The notes under the pieces: model-generated
What the model saw: the letters and a program-made list of their open reading frames with translations, nothing else
Database searches by the model: none
What the model was told of the DNA's origin: nothing
Shown: in pieces, positions 1 to 10,806 of the stretch
Position numbering within the stretch: the first letter of the stretch is position 1
How the letters are laid out: the number at the start of each line of letters is the position of its first letter
Program-made: the position numbers and the translations under genes
Assembly (NCBI RefSeq): GCF_963678635.1
Contig: NC_087070.1
Location: 4,930,539-4,994,538, forward strand
DNA: 64,000 bases
Direction: 5' to 3'
Source: Symsagittifera roscoffensis
Lineage: Eukaryota; Xenacoelomorpha; Acoela; Convolutidae

Positions 1-1140
1 CCTTCCGTTTGATTACGGTAATTACACAAGCTGGATAGGGTCATACCAGTGTTATAAAAATGCATATAAATCAGCAAGCTGTATCAATGGATCAATGAAG
101 TCATAAATCAGCCGTAAATGCATCGTCGTAAGGTTAATTTATCTTAGCCGTCCTTCCTCTACAAAAGCGCTAAGGGAGTTGTCGATAATGTGCCATTCTG
201 CCAGAGTGGCACAGCGCAACCTTCCGGCGAAACACGAAAAAACGATTAAAGGCCTTAACGACGAAAAAATGCTGCGAAGGAGGGTAGAAATTTTCGGGAA
301 TTTTAAGTTTTCAAAATTTCGATTGTCGAACGAATATTTCTCAGAAATACAAAAACCGGCCTTATTGACTAAAAAGGTGAAAAAGTCAGAACAACAGCAA
401 ATATAGTGAAAAACAGTCGGACAATAACGATATAAAAACGAAGCCTCTTATCGTGACGATCACGCACGATAAGACACTTAGCGGAGGGAATTAGTGAGAA
501 AAGAGGCTTCAGTGGGGAAGTAGTGGAGAGCAGTACCCTCCCGTGTCACGAATTGAGAGTAATAACGACGTTGCTACAAGGAAAACACGGAAGCGGAGGC
601 TCGGCCCCCCAGAGACTGATATATGGTGAGAGACTATAGTAAACTAACTTTTTAGCTACTCTGATGCCATAGACATTTGAGTTGACACCGGCATTGTTTG
701 ATATTTTAGAATATGAGTAGCTAGAAAGAGGAAAGGGTCAATCCATCTCCAATAAAGTATTCGAGCCGTATTTTTAGTAGCAATCACGAAGTCTGGGGAT
801 CCGAGACCCAGCTATGTGGTTGTGTTCGCATGTAAGCGAAAGCTGATCAAAAGTCAATTGACTGATGGCCTAAAAATAGAACTTTTTACATAGCCCTAAA
901 CAGACCAGAAAATCAACTGGCAAGGTCGGGGCGGTGGAAAACGAGTAGGATTAAGGTAATTGACGCCTGCCAGTCGTTAGTAGGTACTTTTTCTACGCTC
1001 CGTCACTGTGTAGTATTTGGGCGAATGTTACATAAATTGAACTTTGCGCAGCGATCTGCAACCCCTTATACATAGTATAGAGCTCCTCAGGAGCGCGAAG
1101 CTCATTTTAGTTCTTATGTAATTCATCGATTCTGAATAGC
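1..1140. other. G+C-richer stretch without a gene
   Basis: The composition is visibly less A+T-rich than most of the window. There is no long or recognisable ORF; a 75-codon frame at 179-406 (+) is basic and low in information, and I do not call it. It lies directly downstream of the minus-strand retroelement, so part of it could be that element's 3' region, but I see no poly-A or simple-repeat tail that would prove this. It holds the nested inverted repeat at 440-510 and a small dyad, GCTCC-TCA-GGAGC, at 1082-1094. Confidence 0.4.
440..510. repeat. nested inverted repeat (multi-stem hairpin)
   Basis: The outer arms GAAGCCTCTT (440-449) and AAGAGGCTTC (501-510) are perfect complements. Inside them TTATCGTG (448-455) pairs with CACGATAA (465-472), and CGTGA-CGA-TCACG (452-464) is a competing small hairpin. 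The structure could be a retroelement UTR fold or a DNA-element end. No function can be assigned. Confidence 0.55.
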
Positions 1141-1149
1141 TTTCTTGTC

Positions 1150-1797
1150 ATTTTTCACTTAGTTTTTTTCGGCTAATCGTTGCATCGTCCGCGTGGCTAT
1201 TGAAAGCGCGGCTAAATCGTGAACACCAGAGTCCGTTTGCCTTAATGTCAAGTCGTGCCTCGTCTTCAGTTGTAGTTGAATTGTTGACAAAGCTTTTGCC
1301 TTGCAACGGCTGAAGTTTCGTTCATGAGGTTGGCGAATGTGTCTCTGATTTCATTGTGTCTTATGTGTGTAACCGCCCTTTGCACAGTGTAGTGCATGTG
1401 TCACGTTAAAATTAGCACCACATACACATGTGAGTGGGGTTTTGGTCGGTTCCCAGCCGTATCTTAAATAAATACCATCTCTGAATTCTGATTTATTCAG
1501 GTTGAAGTTAGATCCGTTCAATGAAAAAACGTTGAGCCAGTTAGAGGCTGCCTTTGCAAAGGCCAGGTCGATTGCTGTTATTGCTGTAACAGGACCTTGA
1601 GAATCCAGTACTAGTGATGTTTCCTTAGACCATTCTAGATAGCGTTCATGATCGTATGGCAGCTTGATGTTAAGGCCACCCATTTTAAGGGGTAAGGAAG
1701 ATATCTCACGGAACTGGGGGCTCAATGTGTCTTTATCAATTAGGTAAGGTATTAATTGTTCTTTGATAATCTTTTCACATATTTCTAAGTTTTTCAT
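1150..1797 (-). pseudogene. C-terminal Cys/His and RLE-like domain of the retroelement
   Basis: The 148-codon frame 1797-1351 carries LPLKMGGLNI, IYLRYGWEP and CVCGANFNVTHALHCAKGGY, a C-x-C-x7-H-x3-C cluster. One frameshift near 1355 then restores RHNEIRDTFANLMNE, and another frame holds EARLDIKANGLW followed by SRFSRAFNSHA up to a stop near 1155. A Cys-Cys-His-Cys cluster followed by RHN and an R/K-x-D block resembles the restriction-like endonuclease region of R2/R4-type elements. That would replace the missing APE endonuclease. The endonuclease reading is inference from motif order. Confidence 0.65.
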
Positions 1798-1969
1798 AGT
1801 GTTAGGCGTTGTCCTGGTAAGAAATGAAAGTTTTTCTTGAACTCCTTTTGTATAGCAGGCATAAACGTTTTGGGGGGAGGTTTTTTGCGATTTTCGTTAA
1901 TTATTTCAAAATTTTGATTTGCTCATTCTGTTGAAATTCGAGGATTTTTTATACATTCAGATTCTGCTT

Positions 1970-2690
1970 CTATAACTGAACAAAGCACTCGGGCGCCTGC
2001 CTTTTTAGTGATTCCTGTATTTTCGAAGGTTTTCTCAGCTTCACCGAGTTTTTCATCCTTGACAATGAGTTTGCATTTGGATGCTTTAACATGGTAGCCA
2101 AAATTTTTTTTAGTGATACAATTTTATCGAGGATGGTTCGCGGATTGCTTAAATTACCGACTGCGTTTCCTTCGTCTGCGTACCATTTCTGGATTACGTT
2201 GTCTGCTGATAAAAGTTTTATGAGGGGTATTACGGCTAGACCGTACATGGCCATTGCTAGTGGATCCCCCTGGGTTGTCCCTTCTTGAGAGTAGATGTTT
2301 TTTTTGTTAACGAACAGTTTAGATGGATTGGAGTAGGAGTTCATAATCGCGGTTAAAAGATATGGGCAGGTTTTTTGATGTTTTTTGATTAAGCGAAATG
2401 AAAGCTTTTTCGGCATCTATCAATAAAACAGCATCGGCAGAATTTTTGCTGTATTGATCTCTTAGCGTGTGGATCGCATATTCAATACCACTTCTTTGTC
2501 CTAGACAGAGTTGATAGTTTGAACTGAGCGACATGAGTTCGTTTTTTAGGCATTTGCTTCTTGTTCGTCCTATTATCCTACGCATAGCTTCTCCTATACC
2601 TATGGGTCTTATTCCTGGATTTTTATCTAAGGATAATAATCTACATGCGTTATAAGGATCCGTTAGTTCTAAATTTAGTTCTTTGGTAGC
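1970..2690 (-). pseudogene. reverse transcriptase domain, frameshifted, YADE active site
   Basis: Visible RT blocks in order are PGIRPIGIGEAMRRIIG, LCLGQRSGIEYAIH, VLLIDAEKAFISLN (catalytic Asp of block A), then after a frameshift near 2380 NSYSNPSKLF, EGTTQGDPLAMAMYG and the block-C box WYADEGNAV. The EGTTQGDPLAM signature identifies the family. The second Asp of the usual Y/F-A-D-D box is Glu (codon GAA near 2180), which should impair catalysis and is most simply decay. The domain would copy element RNA at a nicked target. The region past the block-C box is only partly recognisable. Confidence 0.85.
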
Positions 2691-3338
2691 CCTTTTTTAA
2701 GCAATTTTAGCAATTGTTGTTGAAATCTCAAATGATTGTTGCCCGAAGTGTGTTAAAATTCGTATTCAATCATTTGCATCAAGGCCAGATGGTCCATGAG
2801 ATCCATGCGTTCTCATGGCTGCTTTCTCGATATGTTGACCGTTTATCTGATTAAATTTCGATGGATGGAAGGGAATTGTTTCATTTGACACTGGTGTAGT
2901 ATAGTTCTCATCAATTGTTTCAGATGGTGGGTGCTTCTCTATAAGAGTCTGTTCTACTGTCTTACCTTTGACGATTTCGTCGAGCGAAAGAACGCCTTTG
3001 GATGTGTCCGTTACTTTTGCTATTGCGCTTGATATTTTACCAGTATTCATTAGTTTCTAGAACTGTTGTGCTTCTGTTTCAGTTTTTCTTCTACTTTCTT
3101 TTGTCAAGCGCATTTGAAGCGCCTTCCCTTCGTTATATAGGCCATCAGGGTCTCCGTCTTGCAATTGCTTAAGTCGCCTTGCTATTGTCTTGGATAAAGA
3201 TCCATCATTTTTGGACTTTGTTTTGCACAGTAGTAAGTGTGGAAAGATCATTGCTGCGTGCAATGCGAAGGTATTTTCGTTGTTTTCTATTAGGCAGTTC
3301 AGAGTTCTATTGAGTGTTTCAATGAAATTATAACCAAC
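2690..3338 (-). pseudogene. pre-RT region of the retroelement polyprotein
   Basis: After the stop at 3339 the same frame continues with VGYNFIETLNRTL and ALHAAMIFPHLLL, then SKTIARRLKQLQDGD, KALQMRL and, past a TAG at 3057, KLMNTGKISSAIAKV. It ends in the motif RTHGSHGPSGLDAND just before a TGA at 2766. This order matches the region before the RT fingers in the invertebrate RT family carrying GPSGxDA and EGTTQGDPLAM. The Trp expected after DAND is a TGA stop here, which fits TGG to TGA decay. A further TAA lies near 2697. Confidence 0.75.
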
Positions 3339-3341
3339 TTA

Positions 3342-3740
3342 GTTTTTTGATAAGATTATAAAGACCGGTTTCCAGTGGACCACTTCCGAGTATGTTTTTC
3401 TTGTGGTTTCTATCAGTTCTGGACAGGGCTTTGACCATGGGTCTTGTTTTGTTCTACTTTCTAGAGTGGAGGGTTCTCTTGAGTTTTGTGAGTGTGGGGC
3501 AGTGGAAGGGTGAGGGTCAATTTGGGGGAGTGTGGTTGTAGCTAGGGTTGGGGGATTGCGTTTCATGCGTGTCGTTAGCTGAATGAAATTGGGAGGTGCA
3601 GCGATGACAGCTGAAATCGTCGTAATGATCACTGCTGCGGGCTATGCCTCTGCATTTTACATGCACATAACCTGGACATGTGAACTTCACCAAACACTTC
3701 CGCCTTGCAAGCTTCAAACACCTCCGCCTTGCAAGCTGTT
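3342..3740 (-). pseudogene. PHD-finger-like segment and proline-rich linker of the retroelement
   Basis: The frame ending at 3517 contains KCLVKFTC, then GYVHVKCRGI, then DDFSCHRC. This is the Cys-x(n)-Cys ... His-x2-Cys ... Cys-x2-Cys second half of a PHD finger. The first Cys pair is not clear, and a 24-bp duplication (3694-3717 and 3718-3738) repeats a Cys-Leu-x-Leu-Ala-Arg-Arg stretch there. After a frameshift the reading continues in the frame of 3632-3339 as a Pro/Ser/Thr-rich linker ending in a TYSEVVHWKPVFII-like segment that leads into the RT module. PHD fingers are known in ORF1 products of some CR1-type elements. Confidence 0.6.
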
Positions 3741-3817
3741 TCTACAAATAAGGCAATGTGTTTGAAAAGGCATTTCAGGAAGGACGGCGGTTTCAAGTTA
3801 GCGAGAGAATTTATAGA

Positions 3818-4294
3818 TTATGTTTGCAGGAAAATTTGTAAAGAAATCATTACCGTATACGAGAAAAGGATGCCATCACGGCAGAACATTTGAGGGTTAA
3901 GATTTAGGTTGAGGTTAGGTGAAACAATGAGTGTATGTGGGTGTACAAATCTATTTATCAAATTAAACAAAACTGAATTGTTCTGAATTGTTTTGGGAAT
4001 GACCAGTGTCTTGGGCTGAAACTTGTTAGTGACGAGGTTAATCAAGTTTTTCCACTGCTGGTCTAATTCTTGTGGATGCATCCTGTTGTCGTTGTATCCA
4101 GCAACTATTGTTAATTTTTTTAGGCGCTTTGGTCTGTTTTGCAAAACTGTTTCAAACAGATCATGAAGCGTTGCGCCGCGGTAGGAGTGAATTGTTGATT
4201 TTACTAGAGCTGGTTTTATATATTTGGTCCTTGAAGTCCCGATAACTAGTTTCTGTGAGAACTCAGGGATGCGTCTTGCCTGGAATTGCGGCAT
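3818..4294 (-). pseudogene. SGNH/GDSL esterase-like retroelement ORF, catalytic His lost
   Basis: The ORF encodes 158 residues from an ATG at 4292-4294. SGNH-fold landmarks are visible. A block-I-like LVIGTS lies at residues 16-21, where active enzymes have GDS. A block-II-like Gly lies in SYRGATLHDL at 37-46. A block-III-like GYND lies at 66-69. A block-V-like RDGILFSY lies at 139-146, where Asp140-x-x-Leu143 replaces the usual D-x-x-H. Esterase modules of this kind occur in ORF1 of CR1-type and related non-LTR elements, where they are thought to aid membrane or RNP functions. GDS to GTS and loss of His suggest this copy is inactive. The assignment rests on motif order only. Confidence 0.6.
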
Positions 4295-4639
4295 CTACCT
4301 GAAACACAGACATCTGGGGCGAGAAAGGAAGCTCTTTGGGGTGATTTATGAAAACTTTCAAACTAGGATTTAAAACTGGACAAGGGTGATTGGAAAAAAA
4401 AGGAGTGGTACAACCTGACGTTTTTTTGGGGGTCAACTAACCGGCTCACTCCTTCTTGCGTCTAGTTACGCCAGGGAAACTTCACTCGCCTACGGCTGGG
4501 ACGGCGGGATTTGGTAAGATAATTCTGTGAGGAAAGCCCAGCACATTTAATATGAAATTACACAAGAGGTAAATTTAAAGAGGTTATTTTTGAGTTCAGT
4601 TACAATCCCATTTCATAGGAAGGGATTTTGATCGACTGT
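4295..4639. other. spacer between two retroelement fragments
   Basis: No ORF or repeat was recognised here. It could include the 5' UTR of the minus-strand retroelement. Confidence 0.35.
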
Positions 4640-5225
4640 AGTGTTTTATTCCCGCATGTTATTCCTCATGAGATTGTTTTTATTGCACCTCACCTTGAAA
4701 TTTCAACTGAGTATCTCCTCATTAACCTTTCTGTCCCAGACAGTTCTGTATTTTTTCATCTTTTCTAAAATGTTTCAGCCGGAGATGACAAGCTCTGATT
4801 TTTTTCTCATTATGATGGAGTAAGAGTTTTCAAATATATTTTGATAAAATATTGCAAATTGTTTCAATTTTTCTTTGTAAAATTTCAAAGTTTTTATCGT
4901 TGCAGTATAGAAATGTGCTATCTGCATATAAGACTAGTTTGCATGAGCAAGTCAGTTGCATGTTAAGATCATTGACGGGAAGATTGAAAACCAGAGGTCC
5001 TAACACAGTGAGTGACTTGAGGGACACCTCGAAAAAAAATCTGTGTAATTCACGATCGCTTTCTGACATCCGTGGCTTATTAAAGAAGTTACCCAATCTA
5101 TAGCAAAGCAAAATTTTTTAATTATTTAATTTTTTTGAAAGAGTTTTGGTCAATAGAATCAAAAGCCTCTGAGAGGACAAATAATGAGCTAACATTAAAA
5201 CTGTTAGTATCAATCGACTTTCTAT
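4640..5225 (-). pseudogene. reverse transcriptase fragment of a different LINE
   Basis: On the minus strand, going down from about 5220, SLFVLSEAFDSIDQNSF matches RT block A of jockey/CR1-type LINEs (usually ALF-D-SKAFDxxDH). After a stop and frame change the 93-codon frame 5111-4830 gives YRLGNFFNKPRMSESD, then a block-B-like segment ending LGPLVFNLPVNDL, then block C LVLYADSTFLYC and an ILQRKIETICNIL helix. The catalytic YADD reads YADS, and PQGS is lost. Below 4830 only scattered similarity continues. It is clearly distinct from the EGTTQGDP-type RT next to it and is a short dead insertion. Confidence 0.75.
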
Positions 5226-6640
5226 AAAGTTTCAAGCAAAATTAAATAGCACAAAATAGCATCAATCAAAATAGCATCAAAATAGCCTCAATTGAGTATA
5301 TTATTCTAAGGCAAAAATGAAAATTGTTTGAATGGTTTTGAGATAAAAACATATTCATTATTTCATTTACTCAATGCTTCTTTGTTGTGCTATAGTAAAT
5401 TTTCTCTAGATTCCGTTGCAACCAACTTTACAAGCCTTGCATTTTTTTCTGCATTAAGTTTGATAAATCCTCTTTGACACTCTACGGTACTTATCTTTGA
5501 GACTCTAGTTTTTTAATCAAAGATTATGCGCTTTAAAAAATTTTCTGTCAAATTGCTTTAAGTTCAGTTACAAAAAAATTTGCAATGTGATTCTTTTTTA
5601 TGGGAGGTGTAAATAGAATGGATTTGTTTATTTTGTCTTTAAATTGTCGGTGATTTATGCAGTCTATAAGTGATTTTGAGTGATTCGGAAATCTTTTATT
5701 TGTAACATCGAGGTTGTATGACTTGAGTATTGTTTAATGTGAATCTTTTTTGTCAATTCTAAGTTAATTTAGGGAATAATCGCCTATAGTGAATCAACAC
5801 AGCCTTTCTATCAATGAATTCTTTTTTTTGTTTTCTTTTATTTTTTTTGAAATTGTACGATAAATTGAAAAGGATGGTTTTTTTCTTTTTTTTTAATAAT
5901 TGCAGTTTTAAATTCAATCCATAAGAAGTCGTATTTTTTGTGCAGAATTTTCAAGCCCTGACGTAGTTTTGGGTTAATAACTTTGAGCACTAAAACATTG
6001 ACGCCGCCTCCTTTTGTTTGCTATGCTTCTACAATTTAGATGTAAGATCTTGTTGTTACTTTTGCAGTTTTGTTTTTGAGATGATGTTAATTTTTATCAG
6101 TAGACTCGTATTTGGATGGACATCACCTGATCAAAGAGTTTTTATTCTAGAAGAGTTTGGGTGATCATTGTGGAAAGCAGGAAAAAAAACTAGTTATATG
6201 AATAACAGCCGTGGATAATGTAACAGACATAGAGTAGAAAAAAAGTTAAAAATTGATGCTAATGGTGGTGGAGTGGGGTGGAGAGGCACTATTTTAATTA
6301 AAAAGAGCGCTGGAGAGTCAATGACAAAAATCTATAGGAAACAATTCTGGCAATCATGGTAGAAATTTGTTTTGTTTCTTCTATTTAAAACATCTTAAAT
6401 CACTAGATCATCCCTATAGAAAACCAGCACAGATAGAGTAGTTACGACTAAGATTAGTAACGTTTGCAATAAAATGAAAATTCTAAACAAATTTAAAAAG
6501 AGTTTGCCGTAATTAGTTTAGTTTGCTGAAGCAAATAATTGAAATTTTGATGGTGAATTTAATTGTAGTCACGGTAGTGAGAGAATTTATTTTGACTTTG
6601 ATTACAGCAAATCAGTTTACAACATAGGTGGAGTTATATC
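5226..6640. other. gene-free A+T-rich DNA
   Basis: No supportable gene is present. It has a short degenerate tandem run of an AAAATAGCATCA-like unit at 5241-5292 and long T tracts around 5820-5900. Confidence 0.5.
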
Positions 6641-6644
6641 TGCT

Positions 6645-6720
6645 TCAAGACAGTTCTTAAACCTCTCTTGACTTGAAATCGTTGAAAAATGATGACTCGA
6701 GTGATGGTAATCAAGATTGT
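6645..6720 (+). repeat. old dispersed duplication, copy 1
   Basis: The sequence starting TCAAGACAGTTCTTAAACC matches, with many differences, the stretch at 8794-8870. The similarity shows they are diverged copies. The surrounding 93-codon frame (6673-6954) is unrecognised and not called. Confidence 0.5.
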
Positions 6721-8785
6721 AGTTTTCTCGATAAATTTTTGTTTGAAGAGTTATCAGACTTCCTAATAGGTTCAGGGTGGCCAATTTTCACTTTAACCAT
6801 TTTTCAGCCATTGAGCCATTTTAGTTTCCATAGATTTATCAAACTTCTTCGTACTCCTCGTATAATCTCAAGATTTCTTAGCCTCATCAACCTGCTATAT
6901 ACTACTGATCAACTCTTGAAAAGTGGACATACTTCTGAAAACTTAGTTCATTAAAAAATCTTTTGGTTGAAAAAACTCAAGTCTTGTCGAAAATATGTGC
7001 ATCGACAGGATTCTTACAATAATTTTAAGGATGATTGAACATCAATTTTAAAAAATGCTTTTTGCATCAGTCGCTCACTCACTCCACTTTTGAGGTTAAA
7101 ACACAGGCTCTATAACCAATGGATCAAGGGTCAGGGACACTGTCTCTTGTGCTTTTGTACGGAACTTTAGGATCGTTACAATTTAAAGGCCACTACCAAA
7201 GTATCTCCCCAGTCTTGGTAGAAATAAATACGCACCCCATGACTAGGTATCCAAATAACTAAATTAGGCCAGTGCCACTAAAACAGGGTTGCGACCTCAA
7301 GAAATCCTTTAGTTTTAGATCAAGGTAATAAAATAACTCAAGTAATTTTAACCAATTGCTCAAGTAATTTTTTGGACCATTGGAACACTTCAGTGGACAA
7401 CTTTCCCAGTTAAGGTTCCTCTTGCGTCAAGCGTAGCACTCACAGATCCCCTTTTTGTGCACTCTATCAGGAACAAGACAATTCTACTCAATTTTTTTTT
7501 ATTGGACAAATTGCGCATAAAAGTTGACTATCGTCTCTTTTTTTGTCATATTTCTCTCGATTGTCTTTTCGGCTATTCTGATTTCTGACTGTTTGTATCA
7601 GTTTCTGCGAGAAACTTGAGCATGACAGGGCCAAATCGAAACTTTGGAAAAAATGCATTTTAAACTAAAATGACTAAACTTCTGACCGACGGGCACAGGT
7701 TGACAAAATTCAAAGCAATTTTAGGGTTTTGTTCCTTAAAAACTCCGTTTTCATGGTCTATTTTGGTCGACATTCAGTTCAATTTCAAGAAAAATTTCGG
7801 CAGATTAAGAGCAGACGATCAGAGCTGCCTTTATGAAGTGGTAAACTTTTGTTTTCTATGAGTTACCAATGTAATTTTTTCGTTCTGAATTTTTTCTCAA
7901 AACGAAAAAAAAACAATTTTTTTATGCACTGAGAAATCATCTCAGCAAAAAAGATTTAAAAAATCGCTGTTGAAATTAAAGTTTTATTTAAGCTCGGCAT
8001 TTACCTATGTTTTCACCCGGAATAAAAAACTGAGAGCAGATGTCAAAATCTGACATGTTTTATCGAGATTACATGCGAAATTCTTTAAAATTAAAAATTG
8101 ATAGTTGCCCTGAGAATAGCTTGGATCATTCGCTCTTGATAAAGGTTAAAGTTTTGCTGAAAATTTAAATAAACATTGTTTGAAAAAATAATAGAATATA
8201 GGCATTTTCAAGTACAAAAAAGGTCATTGAAAACAAACTTTTTCAGGTACAAAATTTAAGATTATTTTGTCCCTTTAGTTGTACCTCAATTTTGATTCTA
8301 AAGTATCATTTTGAAAAATTGATCAAAATCGTGACCTCTAAATCAACCAATAAGATTTTAAATTTTTTTAGTCACTAAAACTAAATTCGAATAAAATTTA
8401 AATATAATCTTTTAATTGAAAATTTCTGTAGTATTTTCAAAACTCCAAATTAAAGTGTCTGGAAGCTTCCGATGCATAATTTTGAAATAGAAATTATTAA
8501 TATTGAAGAAGATAAAAATGTTTTGAGATCAAGTTTTCAGTGTCAAATCCTAGCTGATCAGCTCAACTCATTGCGTGTGTTCAGTCTCGTCTTATTATTC
8601 CTAATATGTTTCGGTTTAATTATGACGAATTAGTGTTTTTTGATATGTCTATAATTTCACAATCAACATCTGCGCAATTTGACTCAATCCTCATTGCTGA
8701 AAATGGAGGCCCACCGTTGAGTCTGATTTCTTATGTTCCTCAAATGCACAATTTCCGATGAGCTTGCGCAATGCAGGTGTATTAA
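6721..8785. other. gene-free A+T-rich DNA
   Basis: Only short frames with no recognisable domain are present (for example 7670-7861 +). No repeat family of the window was recognised here. Confidence 0.45.
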
Positions 8786-8793
8786 AATCCAGT

Positions 8794-8870
8794 CAAGACA
8801 GTTTTAAAACCACTCTTGGCTTCAAGTCATTATAAAAATCTGACTTCAACGATAATAGAATTGATTGTAA
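8794..8870 (+). repeat. old dispersed duplication, copy 2
   Basis: This is the diverged partner of 6645-6720 in the same orientation. It begins TCAAGACAGTTTTAAAACC. Confidence 0.5.
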
Positions 8871-9847
8871 ATTCATTGTGATGAAAACCAGTTAGGCCTT
8901 GGTTGAATTTTGTAGCCTGCTTACAAAATCTTGCATCTGATGACCTCTTTTTTGAACCATCAGCATCAGATTTTTCACATCTTGAGTTAGAGAATTCGTC
9001 CCACTGTCCAGGTGCTTGCCACTGGACTCAATTGTTCTGCAAAAAGCGTTTGTTTTCACTTTTACGGATTTATTAGATTGCTAAAAACTTAAAGTTATCC
9101 TTAATTTACTTTGTACAGTGCCTCGGATTTGCACTGAGATAATACTAGGCTTGTATTGAGCAGGAGCGCAGCTCCTAGAATTCAGTATAGTTTAATTTCT
9201 TATAAATTTTGATACCTTTTGCCGATTACATTCTTATCTGGTGATAAATTTATGCTCAAACTCAGTAAACGGAAGATTGCTGTCTGAACTAGTTTACCCT
9301 GGATTGAACTCCAGATTTGATGTAGAGAATTGGCGGCATCAAGGACACGGATTGCCTCAATTTGATTGTTCTAACAGGATCATTAATAAGCCTGAGAAAA
9401 GTGTTGTTGTCATTGTTCTAACCGCTGTAGCAGCTTGTACAAAACCAGATAATCTCGGTTATTGATGCGTGTACACCATCGGATAGTTACCACTTCTAAG
9501 ATTGGACTAGTTTTGTCATCTCTTGCATTCAATCCTTCATTATATTTGTTTCTGTCCCGCTGCATTATGGGAACAAACTATATAAATAACCCACTTGCTG
9601 TACATCTGACCCCATAGTTATTCCTGTGTCAAAGCAAACCATACTTCTTCAGCCATTGATTGGCAAAAATTACAGCGACGGAAGCTCACATTGCTAGCCC
9701 ATTACTTTGAATATACCAGGAATCCTTGTGATGAAACGATACCAAAGCTTTTTCATCGTAGATTTTTCACGAAAAAATTCCAGTGTACACAGCTTCAGTA
9801 TGCCAAGTTCAATTGCTTCATTCAGGGAACATTAGTGCATAAAAATT
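8871..9847. other. gene-free stretch with a small perfect hairpin
   Basis: AGGAGC-GCA-GCTCCT at 9162-9176 is a perfect dyad, somewhat like GCTCC-TCA-GGAGC at 1082. A 74-codon frame at 9241-9465 (+) lies in slightly G+C-richer DNA but has no recognisable domain, so it is left uncalled. Confidence 0.4.
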
Positions 9848-10806
9848 TATCAGTATATATACCGATATTTATAATTTTCAAGTGTTTTATATATCCAAGA
9901 CAATTTTCAAGGTATGTCTTTTACAAAAAAAACTTCTGAACCACACAGCGTGCAGAAATACTCTGCTCATTGTGTTACAAGCCAACATTAGTGAAACTCA
10001 GAAGGCGCAAGCAAAACAGTTTTCTTCTACTTCACACTTGAGGTAAGTGATAACTATTGTTCTTTGTACAGAGTCTGGGACAGTTTTTTATCTACGCCCA
10101 TTTTTTTGTATGCACAGTGCTTTGGATAACCCAGCTTGGTAAATTTGGTCTGTCGTTTGTTGATGGCAAAAAATTCATTGTAATGATCCTTCTCAATATT
10201 TCAAATCAAAATCTTCCGTGTTTTCTTCTTTTTGCCTATCTTGAGCAGATCGCAACAAATTTTCCAGCGTTGTTTACACGAAAATCTAAATTTTGTCAAA
10301 ATGTATAGCCAGCAACTCATTATCCTTAAGGTTTTTCTTCAGTTCTTCAACTGCATTGATCTCGAGGTTTATCTTTTTATGCGTGTATTTTTGCTATGGT
10401 CGCTGTTTCACGCAAAGTTTCTCTTGTTGTTTTGGTTGTTTCAATTTTTAAAGCGACAATTGGATATCAACCAGCAAAAATTTTCGTTGCACTTGTCTCT
10501 AATAGGATGTTTGGACTCTTTGAAAACCGTTCGACGCTCTTGACAGATTGATGTTACCTAGCACAATATCTCACATCAAGAGGTTTATCCTGTGTCTCAG
10601 TCTAATTTCTTTTCTTACTGCTTTTTAAATTTTGTTCCCAAATTTCCAACAATTGTTGCTTCACGCAACAAAAAGCGAAGGCTCAAAGTTTTTCATCGAT
10701 TTGTTGCTGCTCTAACGATTTGGCCTCATTACCATCTCCTCTCAAAAAAAATTTGTCTTCATCACCATTTGATGTCTCTTCCCTGCGCAGTTTTAGTTAG
10801 TTTTAG
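9848..10806 (+). repeat. about 1-kb diverged duplication, copy 1
   Basis: From about 9848 the sequence can be followed, with substitutions and indels, in 11568-12641. Shared landmarks are CAGCGTGCAGAAATACTC, GTGAAACTCAGAAGGCGCAA, CTTGAGGTAAGTGA, TTTTTTGTATGCACA, ACAAAAAGCGAAGGCTCA and GATGTCTCTTCCCT. Frames of up to 140 codons here do not correspond to intact frames in the other copy, so coding is unlikely. Confidence 0.75.

Larger units (their letters stand above)
1150..4294 (-). mobile_element. degenerate non-LTR retroelement: SGNH-like, PHD-like, RT, RLE-like
   Basis: Read on the minus strand, homologous protein pieces follow each other in one direction: an SGNH-hydrolase-like ORF (4294-3818), a PHD-like Cys/His cluster (about 3740-3517), a Pro/Ser/Thr-rich linker (to about 3400), a conserved helical region before the RT (about 3390-2770), the RT proper (about 2770-1970) and a C-terminal Cys/His plus RHNE block (about 1460-1150). 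From 3632 to 2400 the frame is continuous apart from in-frame stops at 3339, 3057, 2766 and about 2697. Frameshifts fall near 3630, 2380, 1970-1797 and 1355. The element is therefore dead. No APE-type endonuclease is seen. No LTRs, target-site duplication or tail were found, so the limits are approximate. Confidence 0.85.
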
